From NCBI RefSeq assembly GCF_010907035.1, contig NZ_QUMK01000001.1, positions 97,064 through 161,063 on the forward strand: a DNA stretch of 64,000 bases, read 5' to 3'. The notes under the pieces are model-generated. The model was not told where the DNA came from. It saw only the letters and a list, made by a program, of their open reading frames with translations, and searched no databases. Position numbers and translations under genes: made by a program. Source of the DNA: Rhodopseudomonas sp. BR0M22. Its GTDB lineage: Bacteria > Pseudomonadota > Alphaproteobacteria > Rhizobiales > Xanthobacteraceae. Shown here in pieces: positions 10,105 through 18,186 of the stretch (the first letter of the stretch is position 1; every line of letters starts with the position of its first letter).

Positions 10105-10583
10105 TTGCGGACCAAGGTCGCTTTCGCCTCGTCCTCGTGAGACAGCTCGCCAAGTACTGCCTCGAAGTCCTTGGCCTCGCGAAAATTGCGATACACCGAG
10201 GCGAACCGGACATAGGCGACGTCGTCGAGCTTGCGCAGGTGATCCATCACGCTCTCGCCGATCGCCTCAGACGAAACCTCGGCCTCGCCGCCGCTTTCCA
10301 GCTCGCGCACGATGGTCGACACCATCTGCTCGACCCGCTCCGGATCGACCGGCCGCTTGCGCAAACTGATCTGCACCGAGCGGACCAGCTTGTCGCGGTC
10401 GAACGGCACCCGTCGACCGTTGCGCTTGATCACGATCAGCTCGCGAAGCTGCACCCGCTCGAAGGTGGTGAATCGGAAATTGCAGGCAATGCACACCCGC
10501 CGCCGCCGGATCACCGAGGAATCCTCAGTGGGCCGGCTATCCTTCACCTGGGTATCGAGGCTGTTGCAGTTCGGGCAGCGCAT
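10101..10583 (-). CDS. nrdR: Transcriptional repressor NrdR
   Basis: A 160-residue ribonucleotide reductase regulator. The N-terminal zinc ribbon uses C3, C6, C31 and C34. An ATP-cone domain follows (about 49-139, [16 protein letters not shown] to [13 protein letters not shown]). It senses ATP/dATP and represses nrd genes through NrdR boxes. It sits between glyA and ribD, the standard alphaproteobacterial order, and overlaps ribD by 4 bp. Confidence 0.98.
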   Translation of the reverse strand: MRCPNCNSLDTQVKDSRPTEDSSVIRRRRVCIACNFRFTTFERVQLRELIVIKRNGRRVPFDRDKLVRSVQISLRKRPVDPERVEQMVSTIVRELESGGEAEVSSEAIGESVMDHLRKLDDVAYVRFASVYRNFREAKDFEAVLGELSHEDEAKATLVRK

Positions 10584-10596
10584 CGCTCGTTCCCTA

Positions 10597-10712
10597 CGTC
10601 ATTACCGGGCCTGACCCGCCTGCGGGATTGAAGCCCCTTCGGCGCGGCGAAGGCCCGGCAATCCATCATCTTGCGAAGAAGATCGATGCCCGGGTCAAGC
10701 CCGGGCATGACG
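10597..10712. repeat. Palindromic intergenic repeat (glyA-nrdR gap)
   Basis: It starts CGTCAT and ends CATGACG, with CCGGGCCTGACCCG and GCCCGGGTCAAGCCCGGGC arms. It has the same design as 8235-8308 with a longer centre (CCCCTTCGGCGCGGCGAAGGCC). It fills nearly the whole gap between glyA and nrdR. Confidence 0.7.
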
Positions 10713-10724
10713 GGCCGTTGGTCG

Positions 10725-12023
10725 TTACTGATAAATCGGGAAGCGGTCGGTCAATTCCTTGACCCGCTGCTTCACCGAGGCTTCCACCAGCGGGGCGCTG
10801 CCGCCTTCGGATTGCGCAATCGCGTTCAGTACTTCGGCGATGAAGTTACCAACCTGCTGGAACTCGGCGACGCCGAATCCGCGGGTGGTCGCCGCCGGGG
10901 TGCCGAGGCGCAGGCCCGAGGTCACGAACGGCTTCTCCGGGTCGAACGGGATCCCGTTCTTGTTGCAGGTGATGCCGGCGCGGACCAGCGCCTTCTCCGA
11001 GACGTTGCCCTTCAGCCCCTTCGGCCGCAGGTCGACAAGCATCAAATGGTTGTCGGTGCCGCCCGAGACCAGATCGAAGCCGGCGCCACGCAGCGTTTCC
11101 GCAAGTGCTTTGGCGTTTTCGACGACGTTCTTCGTGTAGACCTTGAAGTCGGGCTGCAGCGCTTCCTTGAACGCCACCGCCTTGGCGGCGATCACATGCA
11201 TCAGCGGGCCGCCCTGCAGGCCGGGGAAGATCGCCGAGTTGAACTTCTTGGCCAGCGCCTCGTCATTGGTGAGAATCAGGCCGCCGCGCGGGCCGCGCAG
11301 CGACTTGTGGGTGGTGGTGGTGACGACATGGGCGTGCGGCACCGGCGAGGCATGGACGCCGCCCGCCACCAGGCCGGCGAAGTGCGCCATGTCGACCATG
11401 AAATACGCCCCGACGCTGTCGGCGATCTCGCGGAAGCGCTTGAAGTCCCAGGCGCGCGGATAGGCCGAGCCGCCGGCGATGATCAGCTTCGGCTTGGCCT
11501 CCTCGGCCAGCTTGGCGACCGCGTCCATGTCGATGATCTGGTCTTCGCGGCGCACGGTGTAATGTACCGGCTTGAACCACTTGCCGCTCATGTTGACCGG
11601 GGCGCCGTGGGTCAGATGGCCACCGGCGGCCAGATCGAGGCCCATGAAGGTGTCGCCCGGCTGCAGCAGAGCCAGGAACACAGCCTGGTTCATCTGGCTG
11701 CCGGAATTCGGCTGGACGTTGGCGAAGCCCGCGCCGAACAGCTTCTTGGCGCGCTCGATCGCCAGATTTTCGGCGACGTCGACGAATTCGCAGCCGCCGT
11801 AATAGCGGTTGCCCGGATAGCCTTCCGCGTACTTGTTGGTCATCACCGAGCCCTGCGCTTCCAGCACCGCGCGGCTGACGATGTTCTCTGAGGCGATCAG
11901 CTCGACCTCATGGCGCTGGCGGCCGAGTTCGCCGCGGATCGCAGCGGCGATCTCGGGATCGGCCTGCTCGAGCGAGGCGGAGAAGAAGCTGTCGGGCGCG
12001 GACGCGGGGTTTGCTGTGCTCAT
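10725..12023 (-). CDS. glyA: Serine hydroxymethyltransferase
   Basis: This PLP enzyme converts serine and tetrahydrofolate to glycine and 5,10-methylene-THF. The preferred start is the ATG at 12023 (MSTANPAS), giving 432 residues. Motifs: [29 protein letters not shown], and the PLP lysine in [14 protein letters not shown] at about residue 240. The length is typical. It heads the leftward glyA-nrdR-rib-nus-thi series. About 430 bp without a gene lie upstream and should contain its promoter. Confidence 0.98.
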   Translation of the reverse strand: MSTANPASAPDSFFSASLEQADPEIAAAIRGELGRQRHEVELIASENIVSRAVLEAQGSVMTNKYAEGYPGNRYYGGCEFVDVAENLAIERAKKLFGAGFANVQPNSGSQMNQAVFLALLQPGDTFMGLDLAAGGHLTHGAPVNMSGKWFKPVHYTVRREDQIIDMDAVAKLAEEAKPKLIIAGGSAYPRAWDFKRFREIADSVGAYFMVDMAHFAGLVAGGVHASPVPHAHVVTTTTHKSLRGPRGGLILTNDEALAKKFNSAIFPGLQGGPLMHVIAAKAVAFKEALQPDFKVYTKNVVENAKALAETLRGAGFDLVSGGTDNHLMLVDLRPKGLKGNVSEKALVRAGITCNKNGIPFDPEKPFVTSGLRLGTPAATTRGFGVAEFQQVGNFIAEVLNAIAQSEGGSAPLVEASVKQRVKELTDRFPIYQ

Positions 12024-12455
12024 GGGAAAAGTCTCCACCGTCGCAGCCGGTTCATCGGGTGCGAGCGGTTACGGGATAGCGGTTCGGAAGCGGCGGCTGG
12101 GCCATAGCACATCCGCCCCCGCCGGCCAAGGACGCCGCCACATTTGCGGCCATGCGCCCCAGTCAGACCCAGATATGGTGGATGCGAGGAAGTTGCAGGA
12201 GGTCAATCCTCCTGGAACCCCTCCTTTTCTCCCGAACCGCCCACGCGGACACGTCCCCCCGGCAGGGAGGGAGCGGGTTGGGGCGGCGAATCCGTGAGCC
12301 GGCGTTCTCGTGAGCAGACCGAGCACCGCACTTTGCGTTTGACGGAATCTCAACAGGAGCGCACCCCGACGCAACCAACGCAGATGGCTCCCCGCCGAAA
12401 CAAACACTTCCCGGCCCTCGCCTCCGCACAGCCTGCAGATTGCCCGAGCCGTCCA
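12024..12455. other. Intergenic region between glyA and the SRPBCC-like gene
   Basis: 432 bp between divergently oriented genes. It must hold the glyA promoter and probably that of the rightward gene. I see a short hairpin near 12200 (AGGAGG...CCTCCT) without a U tract, and no recognisable riboswitch or known operator. Reading frames here have no family resemblance. Confidence 0.5.
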
Positions 12456-13016
12456 ATGACGTTGATCGACAAATACGTGCCGTCATTCAGCTTCAACGAG
12501 CGCCACGCCGTCCTGGTCGATGCGCCGGCCGACAAGGTGCTGGCCGCGATTCTGACGTTCCGTCCGGAGGACGATCCGCTGTTCCGCGTGCTGATCACCT
12601 TGCGCGAACTGCCGATGCGCGCGAGGCGCTTGCTCGGTGGCAGCGAGACGTCGCCGAGGGTGTTCGGCATCGACGACTTCACCCTGCTCGAGCACGACGA
12701 CCGCGAAGTGGTCTTCGGCCTGGTCGGGCAATTCTGGCGCCCCGATTTCGGTCTCGCCCGCATTCCTGACGGCGCTGCTTTCGCCGCGTTTCAGCGTGCC
12801 GGCTTCGTCAAGCTCGCGCTCAACTTCGCGCTCGCTCCGCAAAGCGACGGCCGCATTCGCCTGACGACCGAAACCCGCGCCTTCTGCCCCGATCGCCGCA
12901 CCCGCCGGAAGCTGCTGCCCTACTGGTACGCGGTCCGTCCGTTCAGCGGCCTGCTCCGGCGCCGCATCCTGGCCGGTCTGAAACGTCGCAGTGAGGCTGC
13001 GAGAGTCAGCCACTAA
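12456..13016 (+). CDS. Putative SRPBCC-fold (polyketide cyclase-like) protein
   Basis: 186 residues from the ATG at 12456. An open frame extends further upstream but has no family resemblance there. The opening ERHAVLVDAPADKVLAAI and the later beta-rich segment with GQFWRP and GRIRLTTETRAFCPD suggest a START/SRPBCC ligand-binding fold. The end is basic (RRRILAGLKRRSEAARVSH). No catalytic function can be assigned. The ribosome binding site is weak. The fold is an inference from pattern only. Confidence 0.65.
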   Translation: MTLIDKYVPSFSFNERHAVLVDAPADKVLAAILTFRPEDDPLFRVLITLRELPMRARRLLGGSETSPRVFGIDDFTLLEHDDREVVFGLVGQFWRPDFGLARIPDGAAFAAFQRAGFVKLALNFALAPQSDGRIRLTTETRAFCPDRRTRRKLLPYWYAVRPFSGLLRRRILAGLKRRSEAARVSH

Positions 13017-13230
13017 CGGGGCCATAACACCGCTGTTCGCATCAGCAAGGCTGATAGCCCGAATTGGTCAGCCGATGTCTATTGCTTTGCTCCAACGGGC
13101 TACCGTTGCAGACCAGTTGACCATTTCATGCCGCATGCGCGGAATACACCATCGGGCGAGCACAGAGCCTTTGTGAACTGACGACTGGTCCACGGCTGTG
13201 TGCACCGGCTGAACGGCACGGAGGGTTGCC

Positions 13231-13854
13231 ATGGAAGACCGATGGCTCGCATGGGCGAAACAGCTTCAGGCAATTGCCTCGACAGGCCTGTCCTTCTGCA
13301 AGGACGAGTTTGATCAGGAGCGCTATGGCGAGATCGCACACATCGCCAACAGCATGATAGCTCAGCTGGGGACTGTGCCGATCGAGCGGATCGAAGGCCT
13401 CGTGTCGGACTTCGCCAAGGGCTACGCCACACCCAAAGTAGATGTCCGTGGGGCCGTGATCGAGAAAGACAAGATCCTTCTCGTTCGCGAGAGGAGCGAC
13501 GGGTGCTGGACACTTCCGGGCGGCTTTGCCGATGTCGGTCGCTCCGCGGCAGAAAACGTCGTGAAGGAAATTTGGGAAGAGGCCGGAATCGCCGTTTCCG
13601 CACGAAGCCTCTACAGCGTCCGCCACAAGGCAAAGCAACCCTACGAGCCGGACGCGCGTGACTTCTATAAACTGTTCTTCATTTGCGAAAGAACAGATCT
13701 GACGGCTCCGTCAGCCCGCGGTGAAACAACCGACGTCGATTTTTTCCCGGCGGACCGCCTACCCAGACTCTCCCGCGGCCGCGTTGTCGAAAGCGATATC
13801 GAGGCTGCATTTGCGTTCCAGCGCGGCTCGTTGCGCACAACCATCTTTGATTGA
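13231..13854 (+). CDS. Nudix hydrolase with N-terminal helical domain
   Basis: 207 residues. The N-terminal region (1-65) matches the Nudix_hydro_N type found in ADP-sugar/ADP-ribose pyrophosphatase-like enzymes. The Nudix fold follows. The Nudix box runs from G98 to I120 (GFADVG R SAAENVV KEIWEEAGI). The metal-binding core EIWEE is intact, but the first conserved Glu is Arg (R104) and the conserved Arg is Lys (K112). A good ribosome binding site (GGAGG) precedes the ATG. The substrate is unknown. It is not visibly part of an operon. Confidence 0.88.
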   Translation: MEDRWLAWAKQLQAIASTGLSFCKDEFDQERYGEIAHIANSMIAQLGTVPIERIEGLVSDFAKGYATPKVDVRGAVIEKDKILLVRERSDGCWTLPGGFADVGRSAAENVVKEIWEEAGIAVSARSLYSVRHKAKQPYEPDARDFYKLFFICERTDLTAPSARGETTDVDFFPADRLPRLSRGRVVESDIEAAFAFQRGSLRTTIFD

Positions 13855-14077
13855 GAATTGGCGATCATCGGAGCGCAGCAACGCGCAGGCTTACTCGTAT
13901 CGATAGCGGTACGGCCACGCAAACGCTTAGCTCTAAGAAGAGACTTCGCCCTCCCCGCCGCAGCCACCGTCTGCGGGATCGATATCGCTCGCCGAGATGA
14001 ATCTGCGACCTGAGCTCGGCGACTGGATCTCCGGCAAATTCCGGATGTCGTTGTGCTCATCCGGGCTACCGCTGGAC

Positions 14078-14293
14078 TCACAACGTCTCCTGTTTCGCCC
14101 CGCATTCCTTGCAAGTGTAGGCAACCCGGCTGACGCCCTTTGGTGCCTTCACCTTGTTCGGCGCGCCGCATTTGCCGCAGGTGGCCATGATCACGGTATC
14201 GCCCTGCTTCACCGTGACGTTGCGGGTCGCCATCGCCTCGCGCATCAGCCGTTCGGCCTCTTCGCGCATCGCCTTCTTGTCCATGTCGTCCAT
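14078..14293 (-). CDS. Small zinc-ribbon protein
   Basis: A 71-residue protein. It opens with a charged helix (residues 1-22), then has a zinc ribbon with C39-x2-C42 and C61-x2-C64. Basic residues between the Cys pairs (KVKAPKGVSR) suggest nucleic-acid binding. No named family was recognised. An alternative start is M4 (14284). It lies alone between the Nudix gene and yghU. Confidence 0.7.
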   Translation of the reverse strand: MDDMDKKAMREEAERLMREAMATRNVTVKQGDTVIMATCGKCGAPNKVKAPKGVSRVAYTCKECGAKQETL

Positions 14294-14557
14294 CGTCCGT
14301 TGTGTCGTTGCCCCGCGTTGTAGCGCAGCACGATGACGGCGGCCGCATCAAATCCGCAGCGCCGGACGAAAATCAGTTGACAGCGGCGTTGCGCACCGCG
14401 CCTTCGCCTCGGCACTCGTCCGGCGACGCCTGCAGAGGTCACAGCCGCTTGCAGGGGCTCACCTCGCCGCCTCACAGCCTCTTGCATTGGGCGCCCGCCT
14501 CGCCAATCTCTGTGGTCCCACCCAACGATAATCCGAACCACAAGACGGAGCCCTTGC

Positions 14558-15436
14558 ATGACCGACGCCCCCTACACGCCGCCATCCGTCTGGACCTGGG
14601 ACAAGGAGAATGGCGGTAAATTCGCGTCGATCAACCGCCCGATCGCCGGTCCGACCCACGACAAGGAGCTGCCGGTCGGCAAGCATCCGCTGCAGCTGTA
14701 TTCGCTGGCGACCCCGAACGGCCAGAAGGTGACGATTCTGCTCGAGGAATTGCTCGCCGCAGGCCACACCGGCGCCGAATACGACGCCTGGCTGATCAAG
14801 ATCGGCGACGGCGACCAATTCTCGTCGGGCTTCGTCGCGGTCAATCCGAATTCGAAGATCCCGGCGCTGCTCGACCGCTCGGTGAACCCGCCGCAGCGCG
14901 TGTTCGAATCCGGCTCGATCCTGCTCTACCTCGCCGAGAAGTTCGGCGAATTCATCCCGAAGGATCCGGCCGGCCGCACCGAATGCCTGAACTGGCTGTT
15001 CTGGCAGATGGGCTCAGCCCCGTATCTCGGCGGCGGCTTCGGCCATTTCTATGCCTATGCCCCAGAGAAGTGGGAGTACCCGATCAACCGCTTCGCCATG
15101 GAGGTGAAGCGGCAGATGGACGTACTCGACCGCCGGCTCGCGGAGACTGAGTATCTCGCCGGCAGCGAATACTCGATCGCCGATATCGCGGTGTGGCCGT
15201 GGTACGGCGGGCTGGCCAACGGCGTGTTGTATGGCGACAGCGCCACATTCCTGGATGTGGCGAGCTACAAGAACGTGCAGCGCTGGACCAAGGCGATCGG
15301 CGCCCGCCCCGCGGTGAAGCGCGGCCGTATCGTCAACCGCGTCAGCGGCGATCCGTCGACCCAGCTTCACGAACGCCATGACGCCGGCGACTTCGAGACG
15401 AAGACGCAGGACAAACTCGAGGCTGCAAAGTCGTAA
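14558..15436 (+). CDS. yghU: Glutathione S-transferase, YghU type (disulfide-bond oxidoreductase)
   Basis: 292 residues. The N-terminus carries the YghU-specific extension (YTPPSVWTWDKENGGKFASI, then NRPIAGPTHDKELPVGKHPLQLYS). A thioredoxin-fold domain follows with TPNGQKVTILLEEL and NPNSKIPALLD. The C-terminal helical GST domain includes FWQMGSAPYLGGGFGHFYAYAPEKWEYPINRF. E. coli YghU binds two glutathiones and acts as a GSH-dependent disulfide reductase with peroxidase activity. A GGAG site precedes the ATG. Confidence 0.93.
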   Translation: MTDAPYTPPSVWTWDKENGGKFASINRPIAGPTHDKELPVGKHPLQLYSLATPNGQKVTILLEELLAAGHTGAEYDAWLIKIGDGDQFSSGFVAVNPNSKIPALLDRSVNPPQRVFESGSILLYLAEKFGEFIPKDPAGRTECLNWLFWQMGSAPYLGGGFGHFYAYAPEKWEYPINRFAMEVKRQMDVLDRRLAETEYLAGSEYSIADIAVWPWYGGLANGVLYGDSATFLDVASYKNVQRWTKAIGARPAVKRGRIVNRVSGDPSTQLHERHDAGDFETKTQDKLEAAKS

Positions 15437-15479
15437 GGGACGTCACCAAACGGACCGCGTGAGCGCCCTCTCCCTCCCA

Positions 15480-15592
15480 TCATTCCGGGGCGCGCGTAGC
15501 GCGAACCCGGAATCCCGAGATTGGCCGGGCGAGCGTTTCCACAAGCTCCAGATTCCGGGTTCGCTCACTAACGTGAGCGCCCGGGAATGACG
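15480..15592. repeat. Palindromic intergenic repeat (yghU-trHb gap)
   Basis: It contains TCATTCCGGGG, GAACCCGGAAT, GATTCCGGGTTCGC and GCGCCCGGGAATGA in alternating orientation, so two nested palindromes. This is a dispersed element of the ATTCCGGGTTCGC type common in Bradyrhizobiaceae. It lies between two convergent genes. Confidence 0.65.
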
Positions 15593-15613
15593 GGCTGGAA
15601 GGCCGCGCCCGAA

Positions 15614-16015
15614 CTACACGCTGTGCCGAGGACTCGCGACTTTGCCTTGCGTCGTGGCGATGCCCATTTCAAAACTGTCGGCGATACGGCGGGCGCGGAT
15701 GATGAATTCGGCCGCCAGTTCCGGGGCGAACAGCTCGGTCGCGGTCGCCTCGAACAGCTTCAGCCAGCGGTCGAAGTGTTCCGGTGCGAGATTGAGCACC
15801 AGATGCGGCCGCATCGGCCGCCCGCCGTAGCGTCCGGTCTTCAGCAGCATCGACGACCAGAAATCAGTGATCTGGGCGATGTGGTGATCCCAATCGTGGA
15901 CCGCAGAAGCGAAAATCGGACCGATTACCTCATCGCTCCGCGCGCGGCCATAAAAGGTGCGCACCAGATGCGCGATCTGCTCGTCGGTGACGGCGTCCGA
16001 ATGGGCAATGCTCAT
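15614..16015 (-). CDS. Group III truncated haemoglobin
   Basis: A 133-residue trHb3 globin. B10 Tyr is Y22 (TFYGRARSD). The proximal F8 His is H80 in APEHFDRWLKLF, followed by the conserved Trp. The DFWSSMLLKTGRYGG and PMRPHLVLNL segments are characteristic of group III. Family members bind O2 or NO, and Campylobacter Ctb is linked to respiration and nitrosative stress. The role here is unknown. It is convergent with yghU, and no NO-responsive operator was noted. Confidence 0.93.
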   Translation of the reverse strand: MSIAHSDAVTDEQIAHLVRTFYGRARSDEVIGPIFASAVHDWDHHIAQITDFWSSMLLKTGRYGGRPMRPHLVLNLAPEHFDRWLKLFEATATELFAPELAAEFIIRARRIADSFEMGIATTQGKVASPRHSV

Positions 16016-16062
16016 GGCTTCGATTTACGCCACGACGCTGCTGCGCTCAAGCGCAGCCGGTC

Positions 16063-16629
16063 TCAGCTTGGCTTGCCGACTTCGAGCGCTTCCAGATCGC
16101 GTTCGAACAGCGGCAGTTGTTCGGCGGTGAACCGCCGGATCTGATCGTTGTTGGGGTGCAGCAGATAGCGTCGCATCACGTCGATGGTGCTGCGGAACAT
16201 GCCGATCTGCTTACGCCGGAAATCGCTGACGAAGCGCTGGCCCACTGCGCCGCGCAGTCCGGCGAGTTCGTTGCTGATCACCGCGTTGGGGCGAGTGGGA
16301 AAATCTATCGCCAGCAGCGTGAAGGTGTTGAGCTTGAACACTTCCTGGTCGCGTTCGCGGGCGAGCTGTGCTTGTGCGAAGGCAAACTGCCGCAACGCAT
16401 CGTCGCCCCGCGAATCCGCGAGGCCCGCAACCTGAACCTGAAACATATTGAACTGATGGAGATAGCGCAAAACGTCGGCGCCGTTCGGCGGCCAGCCGAA
16501 CGCCTGCTTGATGCCGATCCACTCGATCAACGAGTGCTTCTGCGGCGTCTCCGCGGTGGCAACGACGCCCGTCATGATGACAATTGCCGGCAAGACCGCA
16601 ACAAATCCCGCGATCAGCCGCATCATCAT
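16063..16629 (-). CDS. Exported DUF4142-like protein
   Basis: 188 residues with a clear signal peptide (MMMRLIAGFVAVLPAIVIMTGVVATAE, cleavage near residue 27). The mature part is mostly helical. The pattern FNMFQVQVAGLADSRGDDALRQFAFAQAQLARERDQEVF resembles the ferritin-like four-helix DUF4142 group, but similarity is weak by eye. It is preceded in the same direction by two small genes, 16645-16860 and 16876-17103, with short gaps, so the three probably form an operon. Confidence 0.7.
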   Translation of the reverse strand: MMMRLIAGFVAVLPAIVIMTGVVATAETPQKHSLIEWIGIKQAFGWPPNGADVLRYLHQFNMFQVQVAGLADSRGDDALRQFAFAQAQLARERDQEVFKLNTFTLLAIDFPTRPNAVISNELAGLRGAVGQRFVSDFRRKQIGMFRSTIDVMRRYLLHPNNDQIRRFTAEQLPLFERDLEALEVGKPS

Positions 16630-16644
16630 CGATTCTCTGCCGTG

Positions 16645-16860
16645 CTACATCCCTGTGTAGCCAGCTTTCACTGGATCATTGCTGCCGTCAAGTTCCCGCA
16701 GATACACCAGACCGCAAACCGTGAGCCGATTGTCGTCGGTCTCCCCGGCTTCGACCAGCTTCCGAATGTAACGTTCCACCTTCGGCTTTGAATTTTCGGC
16801 TGCTTCCTTGTTGGTCAGCAGTCCATAGGTTTGGATGACGCGGTCGATAGCGCGCTGCAT
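16645..16860 (-). CDS. Small conserved-looking hypothetical protein
   Basis: 71 residues, with no family recognised. The N-terminal half looks like a helical, possibly nucleic-acid or protein-binding segment (RAIDRVIQTYGLLTNKEAAENSKPKVERYIRK). A clear AAGGGGAC site precedes the ATG by a few bases. The gap to the upstream small gene is 15 bp. The ribosome binding site and codon use support a genuine gene. Confidence 0.65.
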   Translation of the reverse strand: MQRAIDRVIQTYGLLTNKEAAENSKPKVERYIRKLVEAGETDDNRLTVCGLVYLRELDGSNDPVKAGYTGM

Positions 16861-16875
16861 ATTGTCCCCTTTTCG

Positions 16876-17103
16876 TCAGGCCGCGATCTTCGCGGACTCA
16901 AAGCTCGAGATCGCCTTGTTGGCGAGTCGGATCGGATTGGTTTCGCCGCGCTGAAACATTCTGACGATCGATTCCAGCAGCGCGTCGTGCGTCGCATCGG
17001 TGTCGGGAATCGAGCCGGTGCAGCGCAGATAGTTTGCCGCGATGTCGTAAGCCTTTCCGATCCGGTCCACGTTCATCACCCGAAGCCCTCGCTCGATCAG
17101 CAT
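16876..17103 (-). CDS. Small hypothetical protein
   Basis: 75 residues, predicted soluble and helical (VDRIGKAYDIAANYLRCTGSIPDTDATHDALLESIVRMFQRGETNPIRLANKAISSFE). A strong GGAGAAG site precedes the ATG at 17103. It leads a probable three-gene operon with 16645-16860 and the exported protein at 16063-16629. No family was recognised. Confidence 0.65.
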   Translation of the reverse strand: MLIERGLRVMNVDRIGKAYDIAANYLRCTGSIPDTDATHDALLESIVRMFQRGETNPIRLANKAISSFESAKIAA

Positions 17104-17193
17104 CGTTCTTCTCCAACGGCTTGCCGGGAGTTAAGCGTTTGCGGCGGCAATGGTTCCCTCCGGTTCCGGAATATTTGGCGGTGCAAAAACAAA

Positions 17194-17218
17194 TCGGCCT
17201 CCCTTGTGGGGAGGCCGA
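17194..17218 (-). terminator. Rho-independent terminator of the MarR-family gene
   Basis: A 10-bp GC-rich stem (TCGGCCTCCC with GGGAGGCCGA) and a 5-nt loop. It is followed on the minus strand by TTTGTTTTT. It lies about 100 bp beyond the stop of the regulator at 17318-17833. Confidence 0.85.
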
Positions 17219-17317
17219 GGACGACAGGTCTGGAGACTGACAGCGCGCGGGCCTGCTTCTTGCGAGCAGCGGCTCGGCGGAAGCCGGCCGGCGTTGGCGC
17301 GTATGTCTTACGCGGCC

Positions 17318-17833
17318 TTACAGCCGATACAGGATCTGGTCGGTCCAGAACCGCTCGAGGCGGTGCAGCGACTTGTTCAGCGTGGCGAACTCCTCGCTGG
17401 AGATGCCACCGACCTGTTCCACCGTCTTGACGTGCTTCTGATACAGCGCCTCGACGATGTGGCGGACTTCCTGGCCCTGCGGGGTCAGGCGGATCCGCAC
17501 CGAGCGGCGATCGACGCGCGAGCGCTGATGATCGAGGAAGCCGAGCTCGACCAGCTTCTTCAGATTATACGACACGTTCGAACCGAGGTAGTAACCGCGA
17601 GTACGCAGCTCTCCGGCGGTCAATTCCTTGTCGCCGATGTTGTAGAGCAGCAGCGCCTGCACCGAGTTGATATCGGCGCGGCCGCGACGGTCGAACTCGT
17701 CCTTGATCACGTCGAGCAGCCGGCGGTGCAGCCGCTCCACCAAAGTGAGAGCTTCGAGGTAGAGCGGCTGGACCGGTGCGTTGGCTGCTGCGGGTGCGGT
17801 GGTCTCCGCCACCGTGGCGACTGCTTTGATCAT
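17318..17833 (-). CDS. MarR-family transcriptional regulator (LdtR-like)
   Basis: 171 residues from the ATG at 17833, which has a good AGGGGAAG site. An earlier in-frame ATG at 17902 lacks one. The winged helix runs from about ADINSVQALLLYNIGDKELTAGELRTRGYY to the wing DHQRSRVDRRSVRIRLT. The YYLGSNVSYNLKKLVELGFLDHQRS recognition region resembles LdtR, a conserved alphaproteobacterial MarR protein that controls an L,D-transpeptidase and stress genes. The LdtR assignment is by resemblance only. A terminator follows. Confidence 0.88.
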   Translation of the reverse strand: MIKAVATVAETTAPAAANAPVQPLYLEALTLVERLHRRLLDVIKDEFDRRGRADINSVQALLLYNIGDKELTAGELRTRGYYLGSNVSYNLKKLVELGFLDHQRSRVDRRSVRIRLTPQGQEVRHIVEALYQKHVKTVEQVGGISSEEFATLNKSLHRLERFWTDQILYRL

Positions 17834-18186
17834 GACACTTCCCCTGTCGTCTTTTTTGATCGACTTATTCGACGAAACTTCTGTCTCGTCTGATAGGTCC
17901 ACCTTAAGGGGCCGCTTTGAACATCAGCTTAAATAAGACGATAAAGAGATCATGAATTTAAGACAGTGAATCGCGGATTAAGCCTGCAAATCAAGGGCTT
18001 TTTGCAACGTTTGATTCACGGATCGGCGCCGATTCAGGGCTTTCCGGCAAGGCCGTGTCGCATTTGAAGACAGCTTCGTTCGAATTTGAAAGATCTGCGT
18101 AACGGATCAGCCGCGCGGTGCGCGATCCGGTTAAGGTCTTCACAACCCTATCCGGACCGCGTTTCGATAAAATGCCGCGAGATTGT
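17834..18186. other. Intergenic region upstream of the MarR-family gene
   Basis: 353 bp, AT-richer than its surroundings, between the regulator and the 3' end of the acyl-CoA synthetase gene. It presumably holds the regulator promoter. I see no RNA gene and no well-defined operator or terminator in it. Confidence 0.45.

Noticed and set aside
8213..10600. An FMN riboswitch for the rib genes.
   Set aside because: No RFN-like conserved leader is present in the gaps, which are short or filled by palindromic repeats; ribD and nrdR overlap.
12190..12220. AGGAGG/CCTCCT hairpin upstream of glyA.
   Set aside because: The stem is short, has no U tract, and is not part of a recognisable riboswitch or attenuator.
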